This document shows, piece by piece, positions 10,326 to 22,685 of a stretch of DNA of 64,000 nt. The position numbers and the translations under genes were made by a program. The DNA comes from Dictyoglomus thermophilum H-6-12 (GTDB lineage Bacteria; Dictyoglomota; Dictyoglomia; Dictyoglomales; Dictyoglomaceae): assembly GCF_000020965.1 (NCBI RefSeq), contig NC_011297.1, positions 820,387 to 884,386 of the forward strand, read 5' to 3'. Position 1 is the first letter of the stretch, and each line of letters begins with the position of its first letter. The notes below the pieces were generated by a model. It made no database searches, was not told the origin of the DNA, and was given only the letters and a program-made list of their open reading frames with translations.

Positions 10326-10792
10326 TCTTTTCTCCTCCTTGGTTTTTTAAGTTCTTCAGTATCCAAAATAATAGTTACAGGTCCATCATTTATCAGTTCT
10401 ACTTCCATATATGCTTGAAATACACCTTCTTTTACGTCTCCAATTTTACTTTTTAAATACTCAACGAATTTTTTGTAGTAATCTAAAGCCTTTTCTTTAT
10501 CAGCAGCATTTGTAAAGTCCGGCCTTTTTCCTCTTCTGCAATCAGCAAAAAGAGTAAATTGAGATACTACTAAGGCCGATCCGTTTATATCGTTAATGTT
10601 TAAGTTCATTTTTCCATTTTCATCGGAAAAAATTCTCAAGTCAACTATTTTATCTGCAAGTATTTTTATATCTTCCTCTTCATCATTTTTACCTATTCCA
10701 AGAAGAATAAGAAGTCCCTTAGAAATCTGACTTATAAGTTCTCCATTTACTTTTACTGAGGCCCTTTTTACTCTTTGTATTACGGCTTTCAT
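10322..10792 (-). CDS. dtd: D-aminoacyl-tRNA deacylase
   Basis: Hydrolyses D-aminoacyl-tRNAs and mischarged glycyl-tRNA. The 156-residue protein starts [15 protein letters not shown]. It has the catalytic SQFTLFAD motif (near residues 77-84) and a cross-subunit Gly-cisPro motif within NDGPVT. The usual FGAxM element reads FQAYM. It overlaps rel by 4 nt upstream and hisS by 4 nt downstream. This is a standard DTD1-type protein. Confidence 0.97.
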
Positions 10793-12972
10793 CTAAACTC
10801 TTGTAGTCTTCTTACAGAGATAATGTCAGATAATTTTTTAATCTCTTCCATAAGATAATAAAATGCAGGAGGATTGTCAATCTCAACAATAAGTTTAATT
10901 CTTGCTATTCCATCTTTTCCAACCTTTGTGGCTAAGTCTAATATATTAATTCTTGCTTGAGCAACTCTCTCAATTATATCTTTAAGTAGTCCTACTCTGT
11001 CTATAGCTTCTATTTCTATTCCAGTTTTATACTTTCCTCCTTTAATTTTTTGCCACTCTATAGGTACGATTTTTTCAGGATGGGTCTTTTTTAAGTTTAC
11101 TAAATTAGGGCAGTCTATTCTGTGAATTACAATCCCTCTTCCTTTTGAGATGTATCCTATTACTTTATCGCCTGGAATTGGATGACAGCATTCAGCTATT
11201 CTCATCATTATATTATCAAGTCCTGAAATTTCGACTCCTTCTACTAATTGTTCTCGCTTCTCCTCGAAAGAGATGGGAACTACTAATTCTTTTTTGTATT
11301 CTCTTTTAAATTTTTCAATAAACTGTTGTGGGGTAATGTCTCCTGTCCCAACACTTAATAGGAATGACTCAACCTCTTTAAAACCGCTTTCGCTTAAGAA
11401 AGATTTTCCTAAGGGATGTTCGATTAAATCATTTAGGCTTATTTCTGTTTTTTGTAGAAATTCCCTTAACCAATCTTCATTTCTTTTTATCTCATTTTCC
11501 AAAAGTTCTTTAGCTTTCTCTATGGTCTCTTCTCTTGCAATTTTCTTAAAGTATTGTTTGATTTTGTTTTTGGCTTGAGTTGTTTTTACTATATTAAGCC
11601 AATCTCTGCTTGGTTTACCTTCTTCTTTGCTTGTTATTATTTCCACAATATCTCCATTTTTAAGGACATAATTTAAAGGTACTATCTTCCCATTTACTTT
11701 TGCCCCTCGACATCTATGACCAACTTCAGTATGTATAGCATATGCAAAGTCAATAGGAGTAGATCCTTGCGGTAGAGCAATGATATCCCCTTTGGGAGTA
11801 AAAACATAAATTTCTCTTTCAAAAAGATCGCTCTTTATAGATTCAAGAAACTCTTGGTCATCGGCTAATTCTTTTTGCCATTCAAGAAGTTGTCTCAGCC
11901 ATGATAATTTTTCTTCAAAGTAATCAGGTTTTTTAATTTCTTCTTTGTAGAGCCAGTGAGCTGCTATTCCATATTCTGCCACTCGATGCATTTCCCATGT
12001 TCTTATTTGTACCTCTAAGGGCTTTCCATCCATAGCAATTACAGTTGTGTGTAAAGATTGGTAGTTATTTGATTTCTTATTGGCGATATAGTCTTTGAAT
12101 CTTCCGGGAACGGGTTTCCAAAGATTATGAATTATGCCTAAAACCTCATAGCATTCTTTTTCAGAGTTAACTATTACTCTTACTCCTAAAAGATCATACA
12201 TTTCCTCTATTTCGATTCCTCTTCGTAACATCTTTTGATAAATACTATATAAATGTTTAGCTCTACCTGTTACTTCTGCATTTATACCTGTCTTTTTTAG
12301 CTCTTCTTTTATTATTTCAATTGCTTTTTCAATAAATTTTTCTCTTTCTTTTCTTGTCTCTGCTACTTTTTTAGCAACGTAATGATATTTTTCAGGCTCT
12401 AAATATCTAAAGGCAAGATCTTCTAATCTCCACTTAATATCCCATACACCAAGTCTATGAGCAAGGGGAGCATATATCTCAAGAGTTTCTTTGGCAATTC
12501 TTTTTTGTTTTTCTTCGTCATGATATTGAAGAGTTTGCATATTGTGAAGTCTATCAGCAAGTTTTATTATTATCACTCTTATATCCTTTGCCATTGCTAT
12601 GAACATTTTTCTTAGGTTTTGTGCTCTATAGGCTTCGGTGGGATAAAAGCTCAGTTTTTCCAGTTTGGTTATTGCTTCCACAAGTGAGAGTACGTCTTTT
12701 CCAAATTCTTTTTCAATTTCTTCTTTGGGTACTTTGGTATCTTCAAGTACGTCATGAAGGAGTCCAGCAATTATAACGGTCTCTTCCATTCCCAGGTCCA
12801 TAAGTATTTTTGCAACTTCCACAGGGTGAGTTATATAAGGTTCGCCAGATTTTCTCATCTGCCCTTTGTGGGCATTTTCAGCAAAAATAAAGGCCTTCTT
12901 CAGATTCTCGGAAGAATATTTTTCTTTTCCTTTTTCTAATAATTCTTGTAACAGTGCATCCTCGGTTTTCAT
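10789..12972 (-). CDS. rel: Bifunctional (p)ppGpp synthetase/hydrolase Rel
   Basis: Makes and degrades the stringent-response alarmone. The 727-residue protein has an N-terminal HD hydrolase domain with intact [10 protein letters not shown]. The synthetase domain contains RFKDYIA and YQSLHTTV; a basic RxKD-type loop is what bifunctional enzymes carry. A TGS domain lies near residues 390-455 and a C-terminal ACT domain in the last 75 residues, preceded by a CCHPIPGD zinc-type region. Both activities should be present. A TATAAT-like element lies about 12 nt upstream of the ATG but its -35 is poor, so cotranscription with the MFS gene is likely. Confidence 0.97.
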
Positions 12973-13000
12973 GATATTTTATTAATTATACAACAACATC

Positions 13001-14167
13001 TTACAGAATAAACATCAGTCCTATAGCTGCACTTATACCCATTATTCCTCCAAAAATAAAAGGAGCTTGAGGACCTAATGTACTCCATAAAAGTCCTGCT
13101 ATAAAGGATGCTGGAAATAATCCTATTCCTACTAAAGTTGCATGAAGGCCTATGGTAGTTGCTCTTAAATGCGTTGGAGATAGATCGGAAATTAAGGCTT
13201 TTTCAATCCCTTCTGTGAAAGCATTGTAAAGTCCGTAGAGGCCAAATAATATCCATAGATAGCTTAGTTTTGAATTTATTCCAAATCCTAAATATACAAG
13301 TCCATAGAAGGCATACCCCAAGATTATAATTTTTTTTCTGCCTATTTTATCGGAGAGAAAGCCTGCAGGATAAGAGAAAATTGCATAAACAAGGTTATAT
13401 AAAAGATAGAAAAGAAGAACGTCTAACAGTGAGGCCCCAAGATTTCTAGATCTCAAAAATAGAAATTGGTTTGATGAGTTCCCAAGAGTAAATATAAAAG
13501 AAAAGATCAAGAAATTTTTTAATTTTCGATCCAAAGATCTCCACTGAAATTTTATCCTCTCTTTTTCTTCTGATTTTTTATGAAGGCTGGGTTCTTTGAC
13601 AAGAAATAATACTAAAACTCCAAGCACAGCTGGTATAAGGCTTATTAAAAGTATATTCTTGAAAGTTGGAATATAATCCGCAAGGTTATTTCCTGTTTCT
13701 GTTAAGTTTATACTTTTTATTATAAAAATAGATATTAATACACCTATAAAAGCTCCCAAAGTATCCATGGCTCTATGAAGTCCAAAAGCTCTTCCGCGAT
13801 TTTGAGATACCGACTCGGCGATTATAGCATCTCTTGGGGCTGTTCTTATCCCTTTGCCAAATCTGTCTGAGATTCTTCCTATGAAAACCCCAATCCAACT
13901 GTTTGCGAGATATAAGAAAAGCTTTGCCAAGGCTGATAAACTATATCCTAAGATCGTAATTGGTTTTCTTTTTCTAATTTTATCTGAAATATATCCTGAA
14001 TATACTTTTAAAAGTGAGGCTATGCTTTCAGCTAGTCCCTCAACTAAGCCTAAGATAGCTGGGCCAGCTCCTAAAGCTAGTAGATAGAAGGAGATTAGAG
14101 GATAAAACATTTCTGAGCTAATATCTGTGAGGAAGCTAGTAATTCCAGTAATTATTACGTTCCACAT
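13001..14167 (-). CDS. Major facilitator superfamily transporter
   Basis: A 388-residue polytopic membrane protein with about eleven to twelve hydrophobic helices and a central cytoplasmic loop rich in Lys/Glu. The segment GYISDKIRKRKP after the second helix is the MFS loop 2-3 motif, echoed by GFLSDKIGRKK in the second half. The start is placed at ATG 14167 (MWNVIITG), which has a strong AAGGAGGA site; a longer reading up to 14290 would run into the divergent gene. Substrate unknown; multidrug or sugar-phosphate export are both possible. First gene of the minus-strand block. Confidence 0.88.
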   Translation of the reverse strand: MWNVIITGITSFLTDISSEMFYPLISFYLLALGAGPAILGLVEGLAESIASLLKVYSGYISDKIRKRKPITILGYSLSALAKLFLYLANSWIGVFIGRISDRFGKGIRTAPRDAIIAESVSQNRGRAFGLHRAMDTLGAFIGVLISIFIIKSINLTETGNNLADYIPTFKNILLISLIPAVLGVLVLFLVKEPSLHKKSEEKERIKFQWRSLDRKLKNFLIFSFIFTLGNSSNQFLFLRSRNLGASLLDVLLFYLLYNLVYAIFSYPAGFLSDKIGRKKIIILGYAFYGLVYLGFGINSKLSYLWILFGLYGLYNAFTEGIEKALISDLSPTHLRATTIGLHATLVGIGLFPASFIAGLLWSTLGPQAPFIFGGIMGISAAIGLMFIL

Positions 14168-14182
14168 TATTATTCCTCCTTG

Positions 14183-14212
14183 TTGATTTTTGGTTTTTCT
14201 TAATATTATACT
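14183..14212 (+). promoter_or_regulatory. Candidate divergent promoter region
   Basis: On the plus strand TTGATT (14183-14188), an 18-nt spacer and TATACT (14207-14212) make a plausible sigma-70 promoter for the UPF0016 gene. On the minus strand the overlapping TATAAT (complement of 14205-14210) could serve the MFS-rel block, though its -35 is weak. The 82 bp between the two start codons is the only divergent gap in the window. Confidence 0.45.
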
Positions 14213-14249
14213 CTTTTGTTTATAAAATTTATATTCGTGAGGTGAAATT

Positions 14250-14522
14250 ATGGAAAAAATCAAAGTGTTACTATCAGTTTTTGGAGTCATTTTTCTTGCA
14301 GAGCTTGGAGATAAGACTCAGCTTGCAGTATTAACTTTGTCTGTAAAGACAAAATCTCCCTTTTATGTTTTTTTAGGAGCCTCCTTAGCATTAACTCTTC
14401 TGAGTTTTATAGGAGCTTACTTAGGAGAAGTATTGACAAGATATATTCCAAGAGATACACTTGAAAAAGTTGTAGGTTTAATTTTTATATTGGTTGGAAT
14501 TTGGACAATTTTTAAAGATTAA
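14250..14522 (+). CDS. Half-size UPF0016/Gdt1-family cation transporter
   Basis: A 90-residue protein with three predicted helices and the ELGDKTQ signature of the UPF0016 (TMEM165/Gdt1/MneA) family near residues 18-24. Characterised members export Mn2+ or exchange Ca2+/H+. Most carry two such three-helix repeats; this one has one, so it must dimerise or pair with another half-size protein. No second copy is adjacent. RBS GTGAGGTG precedes the ATG, and a terminator follows. Confidence 0.85.
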   Translation: MEKIKVLLSVFGVIFLAELGDKTQLAVLTLSVKTKSPFYVFLGASLALTLLSFIGAYLGEVLTRYIPRDTLEKVVGLIFILVGIWTIFKD

Positions 14523-14532
14523 AAAAGAAAAG

Positions 14533-14570
14533 GGTAGAATTTTGGGTATAATTCTACCTTAATCTTTTTT
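14533..14570 (+). terminator. Intrinsic terminator after the UPF0016 gene
   Basis: A 9-bp perfect inverted repeat, GGTAGAATT and AATTCTACC around an 8-nt loop, starts about 10 nt after the stop. It is followed by TTAATC and a run of seven T residues. It separates the small transporter gene from rpoB. Confidence 0.7.
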
Positions 14571-14616
14571 TATTGTTTGTTTTCTATGTTTTTCTTCTTT
14601 TTTTAGGATTTCATTT

Positions 14617-14643
14617 TTGTCCTCTTTATATATAAAATATAAA
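14617..14643 (+). promoter_or_regulatory. Weak candidate promoter for rpoB-rpoC
   Basis: TTGTCC (14617-14622) lies 15 nt before TATAAA (14638-14643) in a very T-rich gap between the terminator and rpoB. The spacer is short, so this is tentative. Some promoter is expected here because a terminator ends the upstream unit. Confidence 0.3.
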
Positions 14644-14676
14644 TTTGTCTAATCTCTAGGGAAAAGGAGATGAGGT

Positions 14677-17600
14677 ATGAAGGGTAAAAATTTCAAAACA
14701 GAAATCTTTTGGAGTGATAGTAGGCCTGTATTTCAAAATATCCCAGATTTATTAAAAATACAATATGATTCCTTCAACTGGTTTTTAACTCAGGGTCTTA
14801 GAGAGGTTCTTGATGAAATAAATCCTATAGAATCGGTACGTCAAGGACTATCTTTAGAATTTGTTACTACTGAGGACGGTATAAAGATTGATCCGCCTAC
14901 AAAAACCCCTGATGAATGTTTAGAAAAAGGTCTTACTTATGAATCCTCAATTTATGTAAAGACAAGGTTGTATTTTAAGGATGAGAATAGGAATATCAAA
15001 GATATTAAAGAACAGATGGTTTTTCTTGGAAATATTCCTCAAATGACTAATAGAGCCACCTTTATTGTAAATGGTACAGAAAAGGTTATAGTTAACCAAA
15101 TCACAAGATCGCCTGGAGTATTTTTCCAGGAAGAGGGACATAGTATTATTGCAACTCTTATACCTACAAGGGGTGGCTGGATAGAGTTTGAATTGGATAG
15201 TAATGGTATTATCTATATTCATCCTAATGGAATGAAAAAATTTCCTGTATCTCTTTTACTTAGGGCTTTAGGTTACGATTTGGATTATTTCTCTGAAATT
15301 TTAGGACCAGAAGAGTTGAATTACTTGGAAATGACCTATGCAAAAGACAATGTAAATGATAGATCACAAGCAATTTTTGAGGCTTGTGCAAAGTTAAGAC
15401 CTGGGGATGTTCCAAGTAGAGAAGAGGATGCATTAAGAGTAATAAAACAAATGTTTTTTGATGTTAGAAGATATAACTTGGGTAAAGTTGGAAGATATAA
15501 ATTAAATCAGAGATTGGGATTAAACATTCCCCTTGATAACTATGCTCTTACAGAAGATGATTTAATCGAAATAATAAAAAGGCTGACAATGGTTAAAACA
15601 GGCAAAGATGAGACAGATGATATAGATCACCTTGGTAATAGAAGAATAAGATCTGTAGGAGAACTCTTGCAGATGCAATTTAGGGCTGGACTTGCAAGGG
15701 TAGAGAAGTTGATAAGAGAGAAGATGGCTTTAACAGATCCCGAACAAGCAAGTCCTATTGCTTTAGTAAGTACTAGACCTTTGATGGCAGCAGTTAAAGA
15801 ATTCTTTAATAGAAACCCACTCTCCCAATTTATGGATCAAACTAACCCTCTTTCAGAGCTCGCTCATAAGAGAAGAATAAGTGCTCTGGGCCCTGGAGGT
15901 TTAACTCGTGAAAGAGCAACATTTGAAGTAAGAGATATTCATCCTTCTCATTATGGAAGGGTTTGTCCAATAGAAACTCCAGAGGGCCCTAATGCAGGTT
16001 TAATAAACTATTTATCCACTTTAGCTATAGTTGATGAATATGGATTCTTGAGAACACCTTATTACAGAGTAAAAGATGGAAAAATTACAGATGAAATTGT
16101 GTATCTATCAGCCACAGAAGAAGATAAATATACCATAGCATCCTTTGATGTTCATATTAATGAAAATAGAGAAATAGTTGATGAGCTAATTCATGCAAGA
16201 AGAAAAGGAAAGTTTGTACTTTGTTCTCCTAAAGAAGTAGATTTCGTAGGAGTATCACCATATCAAACAGTAAGTATTTCTACTGCTTTAATTCCTTTCC
16301 TTGAACATGATGACGCAAACAGAGCTCTTATGGGAGCAAATATGCAGCGTCAAGCAGTACCATTGATAAATACAGAGCCTCCCTTAGTGGGGACAGGAAT
16401 TGAAGAAACTGTAGCAAGAAATACGGGAGTTATGGTCATATCTGACGTAGATGGTATAGTTAAAAAAGTATCGTCCTCGGAGATTGTGATCGAAACAGAT
16501 AATAAAGAAGAGAAGAGGTATCAACTTATAAAGTACAGAAGAACAAATCAAGGGACTTGTTGGAATCAAAAGCCAATAGTTGAAGTAGGACAAAGGGTTA
16601 AAAAAGGAGATGTTTTAGCTGATGGTCCAGCAACTTCTAATGGAAAACTTGCTTTAGGTAGAAATGTGCTTGTAGCATTTATGCCATGGGGTGGCTATAA
16701 CTATGAGGACGCAATAATAATAAGTGAAAGATTAGTTAAGGAGGATATATTTACGTCTATTCATATCGAAGAATATGAGATAAAAGCAAGAGATACAAAA
16801 CTTGGTCCTGAGGAAATAACTAGGGATATACCAAATATAAGTGAAGATGCCATAAGGTATTTGGATAAAGATGGGATAATAATGATAGGTGCAGAGGTTG
16901 GTCCTAATGATATTTTGGTAGGAAAGGTCACTCCAAAAGGTGAAACCGAACTTACTCCTGAGGAAAGGCTATTGAGAGCGATTTTTGGAGAAAAGTCTCG
17001 TGAAACTAAGGATACATCTTTGAGGATGCCTCATGGTGAGTGGGGTAAGGTCATAGATGTAAAAGTTTTGAGCAGAGAAAATGACGATGAACTTCCTCCA
17101 GGAGTAAATAAGATTGTAAAAGTTAGAGTTGCTCAAATAAGAAAAATTTCGGTAGGAGATAAGTTGGCAGGAAGGCATGGTAATAAGGGTGTAATTGCAA
17201 CCATATTACCAGAGGAAGATATGCCCTTCCTTGAAGATGGTACTCCAGTAGACATAATATTAAATCCATTAGGAGTGCCGTCTCGTATGAACGTGGGACA
17301 AATTTTAGAAACCCATTTGGGATGGGCAGCTAAAGAATTAGGTTTATATGCTATAGTACCTCCCTTTGATGAAGTATTGGGAGAAAATAGATCTGCTAAT
17401 TTAGTGAAGGAGATGCTGAGAAAAGCAGGGCTTCCCGAGGATGGTAGGGTGGTTCTATATGATGGGAGAACTGGGGAGCCTTTCAACCAAAAAGTTACTG
17501 TAGGATATATGTACATTTTGAAATTAATTCATCTTGCGGATGATAAGATTCATGCAAGATCTGTTGGACCTTATTCTCTCGTTACTCAGCAGCCTCTTGG

Positions 17601-17889
17601 TGGAAGAGCTCAATTTGGTGGTCAGAGATTTGGAGAAATGGAGGTATGGGCCTTGGAGGCTTATGGCGCAGCTCATACTCTGGAAGAGATGTTAACATAT
17701 AAATCTGACGATGTGGCTGGAAGAACCGAGGCTTATTCTGCTATTGTTTCTGGTAACTTGATAAAAGAACCAGGTATTCCGGAATCCTTTAAAGTTCTTG
17801 TTAGAGAATTACAAGGATTAGGTATTAAGGTATCTGCCTATATCGGAAATAGATTGGTTAATCTTTATAAAATTGAAGATGAATCTTAA
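14677..17889 (+). CDS. rpoB: RNA polymerase beta subunit
   Basis: Catalytic-core subunit of RNA polymerase, 1070 residues, a compact form without the large lineage-specific insertions of Proteobacteria. The rifampicin-region sequence [26 protein letters not shown] is present with the usual susceptible residues. [17 protein letters not shown] and the C-terminal [27 protein letters not shown] are intact. The RBS is AAGGAGATGAGG. rpoC follows after 19 nt. rplJ and rplL, the usual upstream neighbours, are not present. Confidence 0.99.
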   Translation: MKGKNFKTEIFWSDSRPVFQNIPDLLKIQYDSFNWFLTQGLREVLDEINPIESVRQGLSLEFVTTEDGIKIDPPTKTPDECLEKGLTYESSIYVKTRLYFKDENRNIKDIKEQMVFLGNIPQMTNRATFIVNGTEKVIVNQITRSPGVFFQEEGHSIIATLIPTRGGWIEFELDSNGIIYIHPNGMKKFPVSLLLRALGYDLDYFSEILGPEELNYLEMTYAKDNVNDRSQAIFEACAKLRPGDVPSREEDALRVIKQMFFDVRRYNLGKVGRYKLNQRLGLNIPLDNYALTEDDLIEIIKRLTMVKTGKDETDDIDHLGNRRIRSVGELLQMQFRAGLARVEKLIREKMALTDPEQASPIALVSTRPLMAAVKEFFNRNPLSQFMDQTNPLSELAHKRRISALGPGGLTRERATFEVRDIHPSHYGRVCPIETPEGPNAGLINYLSTLAIVDEYGFLRTPYYRVKDGKITDEIVYLSATEEDKYTIASFDVHINENREIVDELIHARRKGKFVLCSPKEVDFVGVSPYQTVSISTALIPFLEHDDANRALMGANMQRQAVPLINTEPPLVGTGIEETVARNTGVMVISDVDGIVKKVSSSEIVIETDNKEEKRYQLIKYRRTNQGTCWNQKPIVEVGQRVKKGDVLADGPATSNGKLALGRNVLVAFMPWGGYNYEDAIIISERLVKEDIFTSIHIEEYEIKARDTKLGPEEITRDIPNISEDAIRYLDKDGIIMIGAEVGPNDILVGKVTPKGETELTPEERLLRAIFGEKSRETKDTSLRMPHGEWGKVIDVKVLSRENDDELPPGVNKIVKVRVAQIRKISVGDKLAGRHGNKGVIATILPEEDMPFLEDGTPVDIILNPLGVPSRMNVGQILETHLGWAAKELGLYAIVPPFDEVLGENRSANLVKEMLRKAGLPEDGRVVLYDGRTGEPFNQKVTVGYMYILKLIHLADDKIHARSVGPYSLVTQQPLGGRAQFGGQRFGEMEVWALEAYGAAHTLEEMLTYKSDDVAGRTEAYSAIVSGNLIKEPGIPESFKVLVRELQGLGIKVSAYIGNRLVNLYKIEDES

Positions 17890-17908
17890 GGAAGGGGAGG
17901 AATAAACC

Positions 17909-20900
17909 TTGAAGATAAAAGATTTTGATAAGTTAGTTTTTGGTTTAGCATCGCCCGAAGATATTCTAAGTTGGTCTTACGGTGAGGTTAAAAAACCGGA
18001 GACCATTAATTATAGAACTTTTAAACCTGAAAGAGACGGGTTGTTTTGTGAGAAAATTTTTGGACCTGTAAAGGACTATGAATGTCATTGTGGTAAGTAT
18101 AAGGGACAAAGATATGAAGGTATAACTTGTGACAGATGTGGAGTTACAGTAACGAAGAGTTCTGTTAGAAGAGAAAGAATGGGACATATTAAACTTGCTG
18201 TGCCCGTAGTACATATTTGGTACTTTAAGAATGTTCCTAACTATATAGGTCTACTTCTTAACATAAGCAGTAAGCAACTTGAAGAGGTAATTTATTACCA
18301 CTCCTATATAGTATTAGATCCAGGAGACACTCCTTTACAAAAAATGCAAGTCTTAACAGAGGAGGAATACGAAAAGGCCTATAGCGATTTTGGAGACGGT
18401 TTTAAGGTTGGAATGGGTGCGGAGGCTATAAAAAGACTCTTAAAGGAATTGGATTTAGAAGAATTATCTTTTGACTTGAAAAAGCAGATAGAGGAAATTC
18501 AGGGGCAAAAAAGAGCAAAACTCATTAAGAGGTTGGAAATAGTAGAAAGTTTTAGGTTATCAGGAAATAAACCTGAGTGGATGGTATTAGAGGTATTACC
18601 TGTTATTCCCCCAGATTTAAGACCAATGGTACAACTTGAGGGTGGTAAGTTTGCAACTTCCGATCTTAATGATCTTTATAGAAGGGTTATTAATAGAAAC
18701 AATCGTCTTGCGAAACTTTTAGAGATAAATGCTCCTGAGATTATCGTTAGGAATGAAAAGAGGATGTTACAGGAGGCAGTAGATGCACTTATTGATAATG
18801 GCAGGAGAGGAAAACCTGTTACTAATGCTAGTGGAAGAGCATTAAGATCCTTGTCAGACATATTAGAAGGAAAGCAAGGAAGGTTTAGACAAAATCTTTT
18901 GGGTAAGAGAGTTGATTTTTCAGGAAGAGCTGTGATTGTGGTTGGCCCTGAGCTAAAATTGCATCAATGTGGTCTTCCTAAGAAAATGGCTTTGGAGTTG
19001 TTTAAGCCTTTTGTAATAAATAAATTAATAGAGCATGGCTATGCTACTAATGTGAAAAATGCTAGAAAGAAAATAGAAAGAGAAACTTCTGAAGTATGGG
19101 ATGTACTTGACGAGATTATTAAGGAAAAATTAGTACTTTTGAATCGTGCTCCTACTTTGCATAGAGTTAGTATACAAGCTTTTGAACCTAAATTAATCGA
19201 TGGAAATGCAATTCAACTGCATCCTTTAGTGTGTCCTCCATACAATGCAGATTTTGATGGAGACCAGATGGCAGTTCATGTACCCTTATCTATTGAGGCT
19301 CAAGCAGAGGCACGTATTTTGATGTTATCAGCTAATAACCTTATTTCTCCTGCTCATGGAAAGCCTCTTACATTGCCAACTCAAGATGTGGTTCTTGGAC
19401 TTTATTATCTTACTCTTATGGTTCCTGGAAGAGAGGTAGAAGACAAGAGATTTGCAACACCAGAAGAGGTTTTGTTAGCTTTAGAGAATAAAAAGGTTGA
19501 TCTGCATTCAAAAGTATATGTGCACAAGAAAGGTATGGAAGAAACTTATAATATATCTTTGCCTGATCAGCCGGCATTTATAGAGACAACACCAGGAAGA
19601 TTAATTCTAAACGAAATTGTTCCTGAAAAGTTGAGATATTATAATGTCACTTTAAATAGAAGAGAAGTAAGAAAAATTGTTGAAAAATGCTTTGAGGTTT
19701 ATGGTTGGAGTAAAACTGCAGAATTTTTGGATGAACTTAAACGACTTGGTTTTGAGTATGCCACAAAGGCAGGAGTAAGTTTCTCTATTGTAGATATTGA
19801 GATACCTAAAGAGGCAAAAGAAAAAGTTATAAAGAAAGCAGAAGAAGAGTCTACGCTTCTTCAGAAGGCCGTAGAAAGTGGCTTATACTCTGAGGAAGAG
19901 AGATATCACAGGGCTATTGAAATATGGACAAAAGCAACGGAAGAAGTAAAAGATATAATGCTTGCTAACTTTGATATTCTTAACTCTGTATATATGATGG
20001 CATTTTCCGGTGCAAGAGGTAATGTAGACCAGGTAAGACAGCTTGCAGCTATGAGAGGTTTAATGGCTGATCCATCAGGACAAATCATGGACATTCCTAT
20101 TAAGTCAAGTTTTTATGAGGGATTAACTGTATCAGAACACTTCATTTCTTCCTATGGTGCAAGAAAAGGTGTAGTAGATACAGCTTTGAGAACCTCCGAT
20201 TCAGGATACTTAACTAGAAGGCTTGTAGATGTAGCTCAGAGTCTTGTTATTAGAGAAGAAGATTGTGGAACTGACGATGGTATATACGTAGAAGCCTTAG
20301 AGGATGAGGGCAAGATAGTATTAAGTCTTAAGGATAGAATTATAGGAAGGTTTGCTGCTGAAGATGTATACAATGATAAGGGAGAATTGATAATAGCTAA
20401 GAATGAGTATATAGACGTAGAAAAAGCAAAATTAGTAGAGAAGTTTGGTATAAAGAGAGTAAAAATTAGATCTCCGATGACTTGTAAGAGTGAGAAGGGA
20501 ATATGTCAGAAATGTTATGGTGAAGATTTAGCAACTCATAGACTTGTCAACATAGGAGAGGCTGTAGGAGTAATAGCTGCTCAATCTATCGGGGAGCCTG
20601 GAACTCAGCTTACCATGAGGACCTTCCATACTGGTGGTGTTGCTCTAACATCTTTGAACTATCAAAATATCCAATTTAGAGTAACTGGAAAGGTTGATTT
20701 TGTAGATTTGAAGTTTAGAGATAGATTTGAGGTTTTAGGTAAAAGAGAAAAAATGGTGGTAGGACGTAATGGAAAAGTTGTGGTTAAAGGTGATGGTCAA
20801 GAAGAGGAAATAATTATTCCACCAGGCGCTATAATCTCTATTGAACCTGGAAGTGATGTTACTAAGGGTATGAGTTTGGGATATATTGATCCTAATTTAA

Positions 20901-22198
20901 GATATATAACATCTCCTTATTCTGGGAAAGTTGTAAGGGTTGAAAAGGTTTTGGAAAATCGCAGTAAGAGATTTAATCTTGTTAATGTAAGGTACAACAG
21001 AGATATTAATAAATATGAATTAAGCTTTAATGAAGAAACTCACACAGTCTTTTGTTCTGTAGTACTATTAGATCAATCCGGGAATGAGCATAGGATAGAA
21101 CTACCAGAAGGAGCAACATTCTTATTTAGAATCGGAGATCTCATTGATGAAGGAGATTTAATTGCCGAGTACAGTAGAGAAACGATGAAGATTCAATCTT
21201 GCGAAGATGGTAAGGTGGTTAATATTCTTGAAAGAAATGGCGAAATAATAGACAAAATAGTAGCTACAGGAGAGGCAGTTGTTGTAGTAAGAAACAATGA
21301 CGGTAAGGAGATTGAGTATAGAATTCCTCGTGGACTTAAACTGCACGTGAATGTTGGTGACCATGTGGAATTTGGTACTATTCTTGCTTACTTCCCTTCT
21401 TACCAGCAAAGGACTGCAAAAACAGAAGATATTGTCCAAGGTCTTCCTCGTGTAGAAGAGCTGTTTGAGGCAAGAAGGCCAAAAGGAAAATCCATAATAG
21501 CTGGTGTAAGTGGTATTGTAAGGATAACAAGAACTAAATCAGGGGAAAAGATAATAATTGAAGGTGAAGATGGTAGTAAAGATGAGCATATTTTACCTCC
21601 TAATGCTCAACTTTTAGTGAAAGAAGGAGATTATGTAACAGTTGGACAGGAATTGACTAAAGGATATAGAAACCCTGCAGAAATTCTTGCTAATGAAGGG
21701 CTTGCTGCTGTACAGAGATATATCGTTGATGAGGTACAAAAGGTTTATCTAAAACAAGGAGCAGAAATTAATGACAAGCACATAGAAGTTATAGTTAGAC
21801 AAATGACTAACAGAGTAAGAATTGAAGATCCAGGTGATAGTAATTTCCTATTTGGTCAACTTGTCAATAAAGTTACCTTTGAAAAAGTGAAGCAGAAATT
21901 AGAGGAGGAGGGTAAGAGACCACCTGTAGCAAGAGAAGTAGTGCTTGGTATTACAAAAGCAGCCCTAACTACAGAGAGCGTCATTTCTGCAGCTTCCTTC
22001 CAGGAAACCACAAGGGTCTTAGCTGAGGCTGCAGTTAAGGGAAAGGAAGATTATCTTGAAGGGTTAAAGGAAAACGTAATAATAGGCAGATTAATCCCTG
22101 CAGGTACGGGGCTCTTTAAGAGAATTGTGCCTCAAAAAAGAACAGCAAAGAAGGTTGAGGTTTTAGAAGATGGAGGAGAAGTTGAAATTAACTCTTGA
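17909..22198 (+). CDS. rpoC: RNA polymerase beta' subunit
   Basis: Carries the active-site magnesium loop [12 protein letters not shown] and both zinc sites: an N-terminal CHCG...CDRCG cluster near residues 58-77 and a later [13 protein letters not shown] cluster. At 1429 residues it is longer than the Bacillus subunit, with a sandwich-barrel-rich section between the [15 protein letters not shown] trigger-loop region and the C-terminus. The start is TTG at 17909, 8 nt after GGGGAGG. The stop is followed by a weak terminator-like hairpin. Confidence 0.99.
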   Translation: MKIKDFDKLVFGLASPEDILSWSYGEVKKPETINYRTFKPERDGLFCEKIFGPVKDYECHCGKYKGQRYEGITCDRCGVTVTKSSVRRERMGHIKLAVPVVHIWYFKNVPNYIGLLLNISSKQLEEVIYYHSYIVLDPGDTPLQKMQVLTEEEYEKAYSDFGDGFKVGMGAEAIKRLLKELDLEELSFDLKKQIEEIQGQKRAKLIKRLEIVESFRLSGNKPEWMVLEVLPVIPPDLRPMVQLEGGKFATSDLNDLYRRVINRNNRLAKLLEINAPEIIVRNEKRMLQEAVDALIDNGRRGKPVTNASGRALRSLSDILEGKQGRFRQNLLGKRVDFSGRAVIVVGPELKLHQCGLPKKMALELFKPFVINKLIEHGYATNVKNARKKIERETSEVWDVLDEIIKEKLVLLNRAPTLHRVSIQAFEPKLIDGNAIQLHPLVCPPYNADFDGDQMAVHVPLSIEAQAEARILMLSANNLISPAHGKPLTLPTQDVVLGLYYLTLMVPGREVEDKRFATPEEVLLALENKKVDLHSKVYVHKKGMEETYNISLPDQPAFIETTPGRLILNEIVPEKLRYYNVTLNRREVRKIVEKCFEVYGWSKTAEFLDELKRLGFEYATKAGVSFSIVDIEIPKEAKEKVIKKAEEESTLLQKAVESGLYSEEERYHRAIEIWTKATEEVKDIMLANFDILNSVYMMAFSGARGNVDQVRQLAAMRGLMADPSGQIMDIPIKSSFYEGLTVSEHFISSYGARKGVVDTALRTSDSGYLTRRLVDVAQSLVIREEDCGTDDGIYVEALEDEGKIVLSLKDRIIGRFAAEDVYNDKGELIIAKNEYIDVEKAKLVEKFGIKRVKIRSPMTCKSEKGICQKCYGEDLATHRLVNIGEAVGVIAAQSIGEPGTQLTMRTFHTGGVALTSLNYQNIQFRVTGKVDFVDLKFRDRFEVLGKREKMVVGRNGKVVVKGDGQEEEIIIPPGAIISIEPGSDVTKGMSLGYIDPNLRYITSPYSGKVVRVEKVLENRSKRFNLVNVRYNRDINKYELSFNEETHTVFCSVVLLDQSGNEHRIELPEGATFLFRIGDLIDEGDLIAEYSRETMKIQSCEDGKVVNILERNGEIIDKIVATGEAVVVVRNNDGKEIEYRIPRGLKLHVNVGDHVEFGTILAYFPSYQQRTAKTEDIVQGLPRVEELFEARRPKGKSIIAGVSGIVRITRTKSGEKIIIEGEDGSKDEHILPPNAQLLVKEGDYVTVGQELTKGYRNPAEILANEGLAAVQRYIVDEVQKVYLKQGAEINDKHIEVIVRQMTNRVRIEDPGDSNFLFGQLVNKVTFEKVKQKLEEEGKRPPVAREVVLGITKAALTTESVISAASFQETTRVLAEAAVKGKEDYLEGLKENVIIGRLIPAGTGLFKRIVPQKRTAKKVEVLEDGGEVEINS

Positions 22199-22200
22199 CA

Positions 22201-22230
22201 AAGTTAATCGTATAATGATAAACTTTTTTT
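22201..22230 (+). terminator. Weak intrinsic terminator/attenuator between rpoC and rpsL
   Basis: AAGTT and AACTT pair, then after one A-A mismatch ATC pairs with GAT around a 7-nt loop. The stem ends in seven T residues. It could reduce read-through from rpoBC into the ribosomal protein genes. The stem is AT-rich, so efficiency at high temperature is doubtful. Confidence 0.45.
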
Positions 22231-22298
22231 CGCTTGCCTTTAGGGGCTATATTATAAGTTTATTTAATTTTCAATAACTGAGTGTAGGAGGTGTAATT

Positions 22299-22685
22299 TT
22301 GCCTACCATAAATCAATTAATAAGAAAAGGAAGAGAGCCAAAAGAAAGAAAAAGTAAATCTCCCGCTCTTATGGGCAACCCCCAGAAGAGAGGGGTATGT
22401 ATTCGTGTAACTACGATGACCCCTAAAAAGCCTAACTCTGCTTTAAGAAAGGTTGCTAGGGTTAGGTTGACAAATGGGGTTGAAGTATGGGCGTACATAC
22501 CTGGAATAGGACATAATTTACAAGAACACTCAGTAGTTCTTGTAAGAGGTGGTCGTGTTAAAGATTTACCAGGTGTAAGGTACCATATTATTCGTGGTGC
22601 TTTAGATGCTGCAGGGGTTGAAGGTAGAAAACAAGGAAGATCTAAATATGGAACAAAACGTCCAAAGGAAGGAGGTAAGAAATAA
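22299..22685 (+). CDS. rpsL: 30S ribosomal protein S12
   Basis: Decoding-centre protein of the small subunit. The 128-residue protein has [11 protein letters not shown] with wild-type lysines at the streptomycin-resistance positions and [13 protein letters not shown] with the aspartate (residue 89) that is methylthiolated in many bacteria. The start is TTG after TAGGAGGTG. First gene of the str block; its stop overlaps the rpsG start by one base. Confidence 0.98.
   Translation: MPTINQLIRKGREPKERKSKSPALMGNPQKRGVCIRVTTMTPKKPNSALRKVARVRLTNGVEVWAYIPGIGHNLQEHSVVLVRGGRVKDLPGVRYHIIRGALDAAGVEGRKQGRSKYGTKRPKEGGKK

Noticed and set aside
14168-14290. N-terminal extension of the MFS transporter
   Set aside because: The extension is charged and non-family-like, overlaps the divergent UPF0016 gene and its promoter, and a strong ribosome-binding site supports the start at 14167.
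22195-22216. Perfect TTGACA and TATAAT hexamers after rpoC
   Set aside because: The spacer is only 10 nt, too short for a sigma-70 promoter. The TATAAT sits in the loop of a terminator-like hairpin.
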